From an uncultured Actinomyces sp. (lineage in GTDB: Bacteria > Actinomycetota > Actinomycetes > Actinomycetales > Actinomycetaceae), in contig USPB01000143.1 in NCBI GenBank assembly GCA_900556405.1, forward strand, positions 1 through 5,255: 5,255 bases of DNA. Direction: 5' to 3'. Both the position numbers and the translations under genes were made by a program. The notes under the pieces are model-generated. The model saw only the letters and a program-made list of their open reading frames with translations, had not been told where the DNA came from and ran no database searches. How positions within the stretch are numbered: the first letter of the stretch is position 1; each line of letters opens with the position of its first letter. Shown here one piece after another: positions 1-5,051 of this stretch.

Positions 1-287
1 GCCTCATCATGAGCCAATGCGCGGTCTACTTCGGCGTGACGATCGAGCAGATGGGCTCCTCGGAGCGCAGTCACAACGTCGTCGAGGCCCGCCAGATCGC
101 CATGTACCTGTGCCGTGAGCTCACCGACCTGTCGCTGCCCAAGATCGGACAGGCCTTCGGACGCGACCATACGACGGTCATGCACGCGAACAAGAAGATC
201 TCCAAGCTCATGAAGGAAAAGCGCGAGACCTTCAACCACGTGTCGGAGCTTACAAACCGCATCAAGCAGAAGGCCAGAGAGTCGTGA
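1..287 (+). CDS. dnaA: DnaA replication initiator, C-terminal part (domain IV), 5' end outside window
   Basis: This is the 3' end of the gene for the chromosomal replication initiator. The open frame runs in from the left edge (first full codon at base 3) and stops with TGA at 285-287, leaving about 94 residues, which is almost exactly domain IV, the double-stranded DNA-binding helix-turn-helix. Two diagnostic blocks are visible: NVVEARQIAMYLCRELT and the DnaA signature IGQAFGRDHTTVMHANKKI at about 144-200. In the family the RDHTT segment makes base contacts with the DnaA box. The single glycine in FGRDH, where many bacteria have FGGRDH, agrees with mycobacterial DnaA as I recall it and is not a defect. 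The protein ends ELTNRIKQKARES, a usual actinobacterial type of ending. The AAA+ domain and N-terminus lie outside the window. The gene sits directly beside the predicted binding sites for its own product. Confidence 0.97.
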   Translation, partial: LIMSQCAVYFGVTIEQMGSSERSHNVVEARQIAMYLCRELTDLSLPKIGQAFGRDHTTVMHANKKISKLMKEKRETFNHVSELTNRIKQKARES

Positions 288-292
288 AAGGC

Positions 293-324
293 GCGCGGGC
301 GCTGAGATAAGTCGGCGCCCGCGC
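293..324 (+). terminator. GC-rich hairpin just after dnaA, likely terminator
   Basis: Arm GCGCGGGCGC (293-302) pairs perfectly with GCGCCCGCGC (315-324). Three more inner pairs (303-305 with 312-314, one of them G-T) leave a six-base GATAAG loop. It begins five bases after the dnaA stop codon. Only a weak T content follows (TCAATT), so this is a terminator without a proper U-tract, common in high-GC actinobacteria. It would separate dnaA transcription from the origin. It could also be a structural element of oriC itself. Confidence 0.65.
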
Positions 325-338
325 TCAATTCACAGGAG

Positions 339-347
339 TTGTGCACA
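339..347 (+). promoter_or_regulatory. DnaA box TTGTGCACA
   Basis: TTGTGCACA fits TTRTNCACA fully and differs from the actinobacterial favourite TTGTCCACA at one base. Its core TGTGCACA is palindromic, so it is also a near match on the other strand. It is the box nearest to dnaA. Confidence 0.8.
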
Positions 348-371
348 GGCGGTGCACGAACGGGCTCGAGC

Positions 372-380
372 TGTGGAGAA
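372..380 (-). promoter_or_regulatory. DnaA box TTCTCCACA (minus strand)
   Basis: The plus strand reads TGTGGAGAA. Read on the minus strand it is TTCTCCACA, one mismatch from TTATCCACA or TTGTCCACA. A weaker minus-strand nonamer (TGTGGATCT at 393-401) follows 21 bases on, two helical turns away and thus on the same face of the DNA. Confidence 0.7.
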
Positions 381-392
381 AAAGAGCCCTCC

Positions 393-401
393 TGTGGATC
401 T
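393..401 (-). promoter_or_regulatory. Weak DnaA box AGATCCACA (minus strand)
   Basis: The plus strand reads TGTGGATCT. The core TGTGGAT is intact and the last two bases differ from TGTGGATAA. Its orientation and its 21-base phase with the box at 372-380 support a low-affinity site. Confidence 0.45.
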
Positions 402-420
402 CAAAAAGTTGTCATTTACT

Positions 421-429
421 TCGTGCACA
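421..429 (+). promoter_or_regulatory. Weak DnaA box TCGTGCACA
   Basis: TCGTGCACA has one mismatch (second base) from the box TTGTGCACA at 339-347. Another weak site, GAATCCACA (442-450), follows 21 bases later in the same orientation, so these two are also in helical phase. Confidence 0.5.
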
Positions 430-441
430 GGACTACGTGAC

Positions 442-450
442 GAATCCACA
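442..450 (+). promoter_or_regulatory. Weak DnaA box GAATCCACA
   Basis: The strong half ATCCACA is intact, and the first two bases differ from TTATCCACA. It counts mainly because it lies among other boxes and is 21 bases from TCGTGCACA at 421-429. Confidence 0.45.
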
Positions 451-507
451 GCCTCGTCCCAGAATGACAGCACAGAGATTTGATTGAAATTCCGCCACAT
501 AAGGGAG

Positions 508-516
508 TTTTCCACA
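508..516 (+). promoter_or_regulatory. DnaA box TTTTCCACA
   Basis: TTTTCCACA differs from TTATCCACA at one base. It is the good box immediately upstream of the A/T-rich block at 551-570, in the same orientation as the box at 562-570. Confidence 0.75.
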
Positions 517-550
517 GAACTCACAACCCTTATGATGGAGGGACAGTTCA

Positions 551-570
551 ATGACAAAAATTTTTTCACA
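551..570. other. A/T-rich block, candidate DNA unwinding element
   Basis: Sixteen of twenty bases are A or T, with an unbroken run of 11 A/T (556-566) containing the palindrome AAAAATTTTT (556-565). The surroundings are strongly GC-rich. It lies 34 bases after the box at 508-516 and overlaps the box TTTTTCACA at 562-570. This arrangement fits an easily melted origin segment; the patch at 401-421 is an alternative. Confidence 0.5.
562..570 (+). promoter_or_regulatory. DnaA box TTTTTCACA inside the A/T-rich block
   Basis: TTTTTCACA matches TTRTNCACA except at the third base. It overlaps the T-run of the A/T-rich block, so DnaA binding and strand opening would coincide here. A T-run will match by chance more often than other boxes, which lowers confidence. 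Confidence 0.5.
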
Positions 571-650
571 GGCCTCCGTACAACAACGGCGACGCCGACG
601 CGACGCGATGGCGGCCTCGAGGCGAATTTCCTGCCCCACGTGCGCACACT

Positions 651-659
651 TGTGGGTAA
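651..659 (-). promoter_or_regulatory. DnaA box TTACCCACA (minus strand), next to dnaN
   Basis: The plus strand reads TGTGGGTAA, one mismatch from TGTGGATAA. It lies 37 bases upstream of the dnaN start and overlaps a possible -10 box TAAAGT (657-662), so DnaA could influence dnaN transcription from here. Confidence 0.65.
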
Positions 660-667
660 AGTAGTGT
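657..667 (+). promoter_or_regulatory. Possible -10 region for dnaN
   Basis: Two overlapping hexamers, TAAAGT (657-662) and TAGTGT (662-667), fit the actinobacterial -10 pattern TANNNT. They lie about 30 bases before the dnaN start codon. No convincing -35 is visible at 16-18 bases upstream, where the sequence is C-rich. A promoter is expected because a hairpin after dnaA would stop read-through. Confidence 0.35.
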
Positions 668-696
668 CCGATCCGTTTTGTGTTTTGGAGGCAGCT

Positions 697-1833
697 ATGA
701 AGTTCACCGTCGCCCGCGATGTTCTGGCCGAAGCCGTGTCGTGGACCGCCCGCGCGCTCCCCGTGCGTCCGGCCTCGCCGATCCTGGCCGGCGTGCGCAT
801 CAAGGCTGAGGGCGACGAGCTGACCCTGTCCTCCTTCGACTACGAGGTCTCCGCGAACTCGCACATTCCCGCCACCGTCGACGAGGCCGGCGAGGTTCTG
901 GTCTCCGGACGCCTCCTGGCAGACATCTCCAAGTCACTGCCCTCCAAGCCTGTCTCCGTCGAGCTCGATGGCCAGAAGGTGAACCTGGTCTGCGGATCCT
1001 CGCACTTCACGCTCGCGGTCATGCCCCTGGACGAGTACCCGCTGCTGCCCGCACAGCCCACCACTGTTGGCGCGATCGACTCCTCGACGCTGTCGCAAGC
1101 CGTCTCCCAGGTGTCGATCGCCGCGTCGCGCGACGACACCCTGCCCCTGCTGACCGGCGTGCGCATCGAGATCAACGGCCCGGCGATCACGCTGCTGGCC
1201 ACCGACCGCTACCGCCTCGCCATGCGCGAGCTGGATTGGGAGCCCGCCGACCCCTCGATCGAAGAGGTCGCCCTGGTCAAGGCGCGCATCCTCCAGGACG
1301 TCGCCAAGTCGATGACCTCGGGCGCCAAGGTCGAGGTCGGCCTGTCCGGCGAATCCCAGCCCGGCGCCTCGTCCCTCATCGGCTTCACCGCCCAGGGGCG
1401 CCGCACCACCTCGACCCTCATGGACGGCGACTACCCGGCCGTGCGTCGCCTCTTCCCCGAGACCACGCCGATCCAGGCCGTCGTCGATCGTCACGCGCTG
1501 CTCGAGGCCGTCAAGCGTATGTCGCTGGTCGCCGAGCGCAAGACCTCTGTGCGCCTGGCTTTCACCGAGGGCCAGCTGGTCCTCGAGGCCGGTCAGGGCG
1601 ACAACGCCCAGGCCTCCGAGGCCATCGAGGCGACCCTGCACGGCGACGACATTTCGACCGCGTTCAACCCGCAGTTCCTCATCGACGGCCTGCAGGTCCT
1701 GGACACCGACTACGTGCGCTTCGGCTTCACCCACCCCACGAAGCCGGCCGTCATCACCGGCCAGAAGAAGGCCGACGAGGGCGAGGTCACGCAGTTCCGC
1801 TACCTGCTGATGCCCATCCGCTTCGGCATCTGA
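697..1833 (+). CDS. dnaN: DNA polymerase III beta subunit (sliding clamp)
   Basis: This gene encodes the sliding clamp, a ring-shaped dimer that holds the replicative polymerase on DNA and is a docking site for repair and replication proteins. The ATG at 697 follows GGAGG (687-691) by five bases and gives 378 residues starting MKFTVARDVL, the expected length and N-terminus. An in-frame TTG at 484 would add 71 residues encoded by the origin and is not credible. Three clamp domains of about 120 residues each are expected. Visible family blocks are LPVRPASPILAGVRI (21-35), LPLLTGVRIEI (149-159), ATDRYRLAMREL (168-179), LMDGDYPAVRRLFPE (241-255), FNPQFLIDGL (323-332) and YLLMPIRF (369-376). The last forms part of the pocket that binds clamp-binding motifs. 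No frame break or missing block is seen. It is followed by recF after a single base. Confidence 0.98.
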   Translation: MKFTVARDVLAEAVSWTARALPVRPASPILAGVRIKAEGDELTLSSFDYEVSANSHIPATVDEAGEVLVSGRLLADISKSLPSKPVSVELDGQKVNLVCGSSHFTLAVMPLDEYPLLPAQPTTVGAIDSSTLSQAVSQVSIAASRDDTLPLLTGVRIEINGPAITLLATDRYRLAMRELDWEPADPSIEEVALVKARILQDVAKSMTSGAKVEVGLSGESQPGASSLIGFTAQGRRTTSTLMDGDYPAVRRLFPETTPIQAVVDRHALLEAVKRMSLVAERKTSVRLAFTEGQLVLEAGQGDNAQASEAIEATLHGDDISTAFNPQFLIDGLQVLDTDYVRFGFTHPTKPAVITGQKKADEGEVTQFRYLLMPIRFGI

Positions 1834-1834
1834 C

Positions 1835-3031
1835 GTGCGCGTCTCCCACCTGGCCCTCGACGACTTCCGCTCCTGGAAGCACGGGGTCGTCGAGCTGCCC
1901 GAGGGCCCTACGGTCCTGGTGGGCGCGAACGGCCAGGGAAAGACGAACCTCGTCGAGGCGCTCGCCTACCTGTCCACGTTCTCGTCGCACAGGGTCGGCG
2001 CGGAGGGCGCGCTCGTGCGCATCCCCATCGACGAGGCCGAGGCCGCCCCGGGTGGCGCCGTCATCCGCGCGCGGGTCGTGGCCTCGGGCCGCGAGCAGGT
2101 CATCGAGCTGGAGATCGTGCGCGGCAAGGCCAATCGCGCGCGCATCAACCGCGCGCAGGTGAAGCCCCGCGAGATTCTGGGCATCGTGCGCACGGTCGTG
2201 TTCGCCCCCGAGGATCTCTCGCTCGTGCGCGGCGACCCGTCGGTGCGCCGCTCGTTCCTGGACGACCTGGCCACGCAGCTCTCCCCCATCCACGCCTCCG
2301 TGCGCTCCGACTTCGATCGGGTCGCCCGCCAGCGCGCCGCGCTCATGAAGGCCGCCCAGGCCTCGATTCGCCGCGGTCAGTCCCCCGACCTGTCGACCCT
2401 CGAGATCTGGGATCAGCAGTTCGCAGCGCTGTCCGCGCGCATCACGGCCGCGCGCGCGTCCATCGCCTCGCGCCTGGAAGAGCCGGCCGCGCGCGCCTAC
2501 GACGACGTCGCCGACTCCCCGCGCCACCTGCGCCTCGCCTTCGACGCCTCGGTCGACCGAGTCATCGGAACAGACCCTGACAACCCGGCCAGTGCCGACC
2601 TCACCGACGTGGAGGCCCAGACGCAGCGCATGCTCGCCGCCCTGATGTCCGTGCGCGAGAAGGAAACCGAGCGCGGCGTCAACCTCGTGGGCGCGCACCG
2701 CGACGACCTGACCCTGGGCCTCGGCGCGATGCCCGTCAAGGGCTACGCCTCCCACGGCGAATCCTGGTCGGTCGCCCTGGCGCTTAGGCTCGGAGCCTTC
2801 GAGCTGCTCAGCGACGACGGCGACACCCCGATCCTCATCCTCGACGACGTCTTCGCCGAACTCGACTCCTCGCGGCGCGAGGGCCTGGCCGCCCTGGCCT
2901 CCAAGGCCGAGCAAATCATCGTCACCTGCGCGGTCGCCGGCGACCTACCCGCCTCCCTCGACCACCACGCCCTGCACGTGCGCCTCGACCCGCAGCGCGG
3001 CACCGTTATCGACGGAGTCGACGATGAGTGA
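1835..3031 (+). CDS. recF: RecF DNA repair and gap-recombination ATPase
   Basis: RecF is an SMC/ABC-like ATPase that binds DNA at single-strand/double-strand junctions and, with RecO and RecR, helps load RecA at replication gaps. The protein has 398 residues. The Walker A motif is GANGQGKT (30-37), followed by NLVEAL as usual. The block FAPEDLSLVRGDPSVRRSFL (123-142) is characteristic of RecF. The ABC-type signature region is at about 304-325 (YASHGESWSVALALRLG), in the actinobacterial form. Walker B and D-loop are LILDDVFAELD (334-344). The start is GTG at 1835, one base after the dnaN stop codon (TGAcGTG). No Shine-Dalgarno sequence is evident there, so translation probably depends on ribosomes finishing dnaN. 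The 3' end overlaps the next gene by eight bases. All ATPase motifs are intact. Confidence 0.97.
   Translation: MRVSHLALDDFRSWKHGVVELPEGPTVLVGANGQGKTNLVEALAYLSTFSSHRVGAEGALVRIPIDEAEAAPGGAVIRARVVASGREQVIELEIVRGKANRARINRAQVKPREILGIVRTVVFAPEDLSLVRGDPSVRRSFLDDLATQLSPIHASVRSDFDRVARQRAALMKAAQASIRRGQSPDLSTLEIWDQQFAALSARITAARASIASRLEEPAARAYDDVADSPRHLRLAFDASVDRVIGTDPDNPASADLTDVEAQTQRMLAALMSVREKETERGVNLVGAHRDDLTLGLGAMPVKGYASHGESWSVALALRLGAFELLSDDGDTPILILDDVFAELDSSRREGLAALASKAEQIIVTCAVAGDLPASLDHHALHVRLDPQRGTVIDGVDDE
3014..3017 (+). promoter_or_regulatory. Ribosome binding site for dciA inside the recF end
   Basis: GGAG at 3014-3017 lies six bases before the ATG at 3024. It supports that start codon, which overlaps the recF stop within ATGAGTGA (3024-3031). 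Confidence 0.6.
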
Positions 3032-3857
3032 GCGTGGCGGCCTGTCTGACGAGGACTTCTCCGAGGCGGATTTCTCCGACGCTGGTCTGGATAATCCCGG
3101 GCTCGCGGGATCCGGTGATGTGCCCAGCGAAGAAGCCGACGAGTTCGTCGTCCGCGCCCTCGAACGCGCCCAAAGCGTCGCCCGCACGCACGGATACACC
3201 CGCTCGACCCTGCCCTCGTGGGGCCTCGACGAAACCAGGCCCCGCCGCAGCCTCGACGGAACCAGCGAATACGCCGCCATCGAAACCGACGGCTTCGGAC
3301 GCCTCGCCGGCAGCCAGGACGACGCCCAGGCGCGAGCCGCAGCCCGAGCCGCCGCCTACCGTCACGTCGGCGGGATCGAGGCCCCGGCCTCGTCGAATGA
3401 GGAGGATCCCGAGGGAGACCTCGCGGCCCTGCGCCAAGCCCTCGAAGGAACCGGCGCCTCGTGGAGCCGCGCCCCCGGCATGGCCGCCATGCGCCCGCGC
3501 TACCGCCGGGCCAACTCGCTGGGCGCGATCCTGGCGCGCACCATCAAAGCCCGCGAATGGGACACCCCCACGAAAATGGGGTCAATCATGGCGAAATGGC
3601 GTGCCATCGTCGGCCCCCAGGTCGCCGAACACGCCCACATCGAGACCTTCGAAGGCCACCGCCTCGTCGTGCGCACCGACTCCACCGCCTGGGCGAAACA
3701 GCTCCAGCTCCTCCTGCCCACCATCGAGCGCCGCATCGCCGAGGAGGTCGGCTCGGGCGTCGTCGAACAGGTCATCATCCGAGGACCCGTCGCCCCCTCG
3801 TGGAGGAAAGGCCCCTACGTCGTGCGTGGCCGCGGCCCGCGCGCCGACTACGGGTAG
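3024..3857 (+). CDS. dciA: DciA-family protein (DUF721), probable replicative helicase operator
   Basis: The protein has 277 residues. The DUF721 domain is at about 165-245, with SLGAIL, MAKWRAIVGPQVAEHA (188-203), the strand HRLVVRTDSTAWAKQL (212-227) and LLPTIERRIAEEVG. The C-terminal tail APSWRKGP…RGRGPRADYG (257-277) is the actinobacterial DUF721 ending. In other bacteria DciA interacts with the replicative helicase DnaB and is thought to assist its loading where no DnaC/DnaI loader exists. The N-terminus is strongly acidic (residues 9-45), then ALERAQSVARTHGYTR (45-60) resembles a short helix found in actinobacterial homologues. Between that helix and the domain lies a roughly 100-residue Ala/Arg/Glu-rich, low-complexity stretch. 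The protein is clearly longer than the mycobacterial homologue (under 200 residues as I recall), and the extra length is all before the domain. The start overlaps recF, suggesting coupled expression. The symbol is by family, not by experiment. Confidence 0.9.
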   Translation: MSERGGLSDEDFSEADFSDAGLDNPGLAGSGDVPSEEADEFVVRALERAQSVARTHGYTRSTLPSWGLDETRPRRSLDGTSEYAAIETDGFGRLAGSQDDAQARAAARAAAYRHVGGIEAPASSNEEDPEGDLAALRQALEGTGASWSRAPGMAAMRPRYRRANSLGAILARTIKAREWDTPTKMGSIMAKWRAIVGPQVAEHAHIETFEGHRLVVRTDSTAWAKQLQLLLPTIERRIAEEVGSGVVEQVIIRGPVAPSWRKGPYVVRGRGPRADYG

Positions 3858-3879
3858 GTCACTAGTCGAGAAAATGAGC

Positions 3880-3892
3880 GGGGGACTCCCCC
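3880..3892 (+). terminator. Small GGGGG/CCCCC hairpin after dciA, weak terminator candidate
   Basis: Five G (3880-3884) and five C (3888-3892) pair around an ACT loop, 22 bases after the dciA stop. A T-rich patch (3904-3910) comes only 11 bases later, so it is not a canonical intrinsic terminator. It may end the dnaN-recF-dciA transcript or be part of the next gene's leader. Confidence 0.35.
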
Positions 3893-3903
3893 ACATGGCC
3901 AGA

Positions 3904-3960
3904 TTTTGTTAGTCTTCAACTGAATCCCGCACACTAGTGCGAATTTGACGAGGAGTAACA
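3904..3960 (+). promoter_or_regulatory. Probable promoter and ribosome binding site region for the membrane protein gene
   Basis: The 103-base spacer between dciA and the next gene is A/T-richer than its surroundings from about 3901. TAGTCT (3910-3915) fits TANNNT as a -10, but no clear -35 is placed before it; TTGTTA (3906-3911) could instead serve as a -35 with a poor -10 near 3929-3936. The ribosome binding site AGGAG (3951-3955) is clear, five bases before the ATG at 3961. The palindrome CACTAGTG (3932-3939) lies in the leader and shares CACTAGT with 3860-3866. Confidence 0.4.
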
Positions 3961-4971
3961 ATGAGCAATCCGTACGCGCAACAGGGCGGTAACGGGTGGG
4001 GAAACAACCCCCAGGGGCAGCAAGGCTACGGCCAGGGCGCCTACGGCGGGCAACCCCAACAGCAGGGCTACGGGAACGGCCAGTATGGCGCCGGACCCCA
4101 GCAGGGCTACGGGCAGGACGCATCCAACCCGTACGGCGCTGCAAACACGCAGAACCCCTATGGCGGGCAGAGCGCGTCCGATCCCTACGGCGGCCAGAGC
4201 AACGCGAACCCCTACGGCGGCCAAGGCGGCAACGCCTACGGTATGCAGAACCAGGGCGGCTACCCGCAGGGCTATGGGCAGCCCGGAACGCCGATGGGCG
4301 CCCCCCAGAAGAAGTCGAAGGCCCCCCTCCTGATCGGTGTCATCGCTGGCGTCGTCATCCTCCTCGTCGTCGGCGGCCTCGTCGTCTGGGGCCTGCTCGG
4401 CTCGGGTTCAACGAGCGCCTCGGACCCCTCCTCTGATCCCTCTTCGTCCTCCACGAGCGATTCAGGTTCGGGATCGTCGAGCGGCAACAAGGGATCGAGC
4501 TCGTCGAACGGTAACAAGGGATCGAGCTCGTCGAAGGGGAACAAGGGATCGAGCTCGTCGAAGGGGAACAGCGGATCCCAAGACCACTATGTCGCTGACC
4601 TCGCCGGCGGCGCCATCCACGTGGAGAGCAAAAACATTGAGCTGGGCCCCAAAGATGACGACGGCGACCAGACCGTGGTCGTGACGTACACCGTCACTAA
4701 CAAAAGCTACAAGGACGAGGAAGTAGATCCTCTGATCACCTTGCCCATGCTGTTCCAAGACGATAAGCTCCTGGAATCCGCGACATTCATTAAGAAAGAT
4801 CTTCCAGGCTATGACCCCAAGGAGTTGTTGTCGCAGATAAACGTGGGTGAGACCAAGACGGTCGTGCTCGGCTATAAGCTCAAGAGCACCACGCAGACCG
4901 TCGTCGTCTACGGCCTTGACCTGTTCGATTCAGACAATGATATCCCGTCCTACTCGTGGGATCCGAAGTAA
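3961..4971 (+). CDS. Membrane-anchored Gln/Gly/Tyr-rich protein with DUF5067-like extracellular domain
   Basis: This 336-residue protein has no known function that I recognise. Residues 1-115 are low complexity, rich in Gly, Gln, Tyr, Asn and Pro, with NPYGGQ-type repeats. A basic KKSK (117-120) precedes one hydrophobic segment, about 121-146. By the positive-inside rule the N-terminal tail should be cytoplasmic and the rest outside. Residues 148-206 form a Ser/Gly/Asp/Lys-rich linker with three exact-length nonapeptide repeats. The C-terminal 130 residues look like a beta-sandwich: VVVTYTVTNKS (239-249), LFQDDKLLESA (264-274), INVGETKTVVLGYKL (293-307) and TVVVYGLDLFD (313-323). These match my memory of DUF5067 (a relative of DUF4352), found in secreted or anchored proteins of Gram-positives. 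No lipobox or LPXTG is seen. The ATG has a good AGGAG. This domain uses more A/T-ending codons (AAA, ATT, GTA, TTG) than dnaN or recF, which may mean later acquisition. DUF4352 is the main alternative family. Confidence 0.85.
   Translation: MSNPYAQQGGNGWGNNPQGQQGYGQGAYGGQPQQQGYGNGQYGAGPQQGYGQDASNPYGAANTQNPYGGQSASDPYGGQSNANPYGGQGGNAYGMQNQGGYPQGYGQPGTPMGAPQKKSKAPLLIGVIAGVVILLVVGGLVVWGLLGSGSTSASDPSSDPSSSSTSDSGSGSSSGNKGSSSSNGNKGSSSSKGNKGSSSSKGNSGSQDHYVADLAGGAIHVESKNIELGPKDDDGDQTVVVTYTVTNKSYKDEEVDPLITLPMLFQDDKLLESATFIKKDLPGYDPKELLSQINVGETKTVVLGYKLKSTTQTVVVYGLDLFDSDNDIPSYSWDPK
4126..4224 (+). repeat. 27-bp tandem repeats encoding NPYGGQ nonapeptides
   Basis: Residues 56-88 contain four copies of an NPYG-type motif, each starting nine residues after the last (56, 65, 74, 83): NPYGA, NPYGGQ, DPYGGQ, NPYGGQ. 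At DNA level the core CCCCTACGGCGG or CCCCTATGGCGG recurs every 27 bases, with third-position changes. Similar Gly-Tyr-Gln motifs without strict period fill residues 20-52. The repeats lie in the predicted cytoplasmic tail. Confidence 0.85.
4492..4572 (+). repeat. Three 27-bp tandem repeats encoding the Ser-rich linker
   Basis: Units at 4492-4518, 4519-4545 and 4546-4572 encode GSSSSNGNK, GSSSSKGNK and GSSSSKGNS. The units differ from one another by only two to four bases, each starting GGATCGAGCTCGTCGAA. A shorter related copy (GSSSGNK) precedes them at 4471-4491. Near-identity at DNA level suggests recent duplication by slippage or recombination. Changes in copy number would stay in frame and alter the length of the extracellular linker. 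Confidence 0.92.
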
Positions 4972-4986
4972 ATCGACCCCCTCAGG

Positions 4987-5050
4987 CCTGTGTCGACAGG
5001 CGCACGTCGCGCTGCGGCGGTGACCGCAACGCAGGCGGTCGCTCCGCCTG
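4987..5050 (+). other. Cluster of short hairpins after the membrane protein gene
   Basis: Three inverted repeats stand in a row: CCTGT (4987-4991) with ACAGG (4996-5000), loop GTCG; GCGG (5017-5020) with CCGC (5024-5027), loop TGA; and CAGGCGG (5032-5038) with CCGCCTG (5044-5050), loop TCGCT. An alternative outer pairing CTGCG (5012-5016) with CGCAG (5030-5034) would compete with the third stem. None has a T-run behind it. Together with the large hairpin at 5052-5100 they form a structured 3' region; a small RNA is not supported. Confidence 0.4.
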
Positions 5051-5051
5051 A

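Larger units (their letters stand above)
325..696. other. oriC: Predicted chromosomal origin of replication (oriC) in the dnaA-dnaN spacer
   Basis: No gene lies between the dnaA stop at 287 and the dnaN start at 697. Using TTRTNCACA as the consensus, the stretch holds DnaA-box-like nonamers on both strands. Good matches (0-1 mismatch) are at 339-347 (+), 372-380 (-), 508-516 (+), 562-570 (+) and 651-659 (-). Weaker ones are at 393-401 (-, AGATCCACA), 421-429 (+, TCGTGCACA) and 442-450 (+, GAATCCACA). Two A/T-rich patches, 401-421 and 551-570, stand out against the GC-rich surroundings and could be the unwinding site. The position between dnaA and dnaN is the standard oriC location in actinobacteria. 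The exact ends and the unwinding position are inferred. Confidence 0.9.

Noticed and set aside
144..200. Missing glycine in the DnaA signature (FGRDH instead of FGGRDH)
   Set aside because: The one-glycine form is, as I recall, also found in mycobacterial DnaA, so it is a lineage variant and not damage.
484..696. In-frame TTG extension of dnaN giving a 449-residue protein
   Set aside because: The extra 71 residues are encoded by the DnaA-box region, have no clamp similarity, and the ATG at 697 has a well-placed GGAGG and the expected clamp N-terminus.
934..1734. Long minus-strand open frame opposite dnaN
   Set aside because: It is a shadow of GC-rich codon use in dnaN; the protein is Gly/Arg/Asp/Leu-biased with no recognisable motif.
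1787..2914. 375-codon minus-strand open frame opposite recF
   Set aside because: Antisense shadow of recF with low-complexity composition; recF has all its catalytic motifs on the plus strand.
3028..3912. Second plus-strand frame over dciA of 294 codons
   Set aside because: Pro/Ser/Arg-rich frame-shadow without domain features; the 3024 frame carries the DUF721 domain.
4492..4572. 27-bp direct repeats considered as a CRISPR array
   Set aside because: The units are contiguous without spacers, in frame, and encode a regular Ser/Gly linker.
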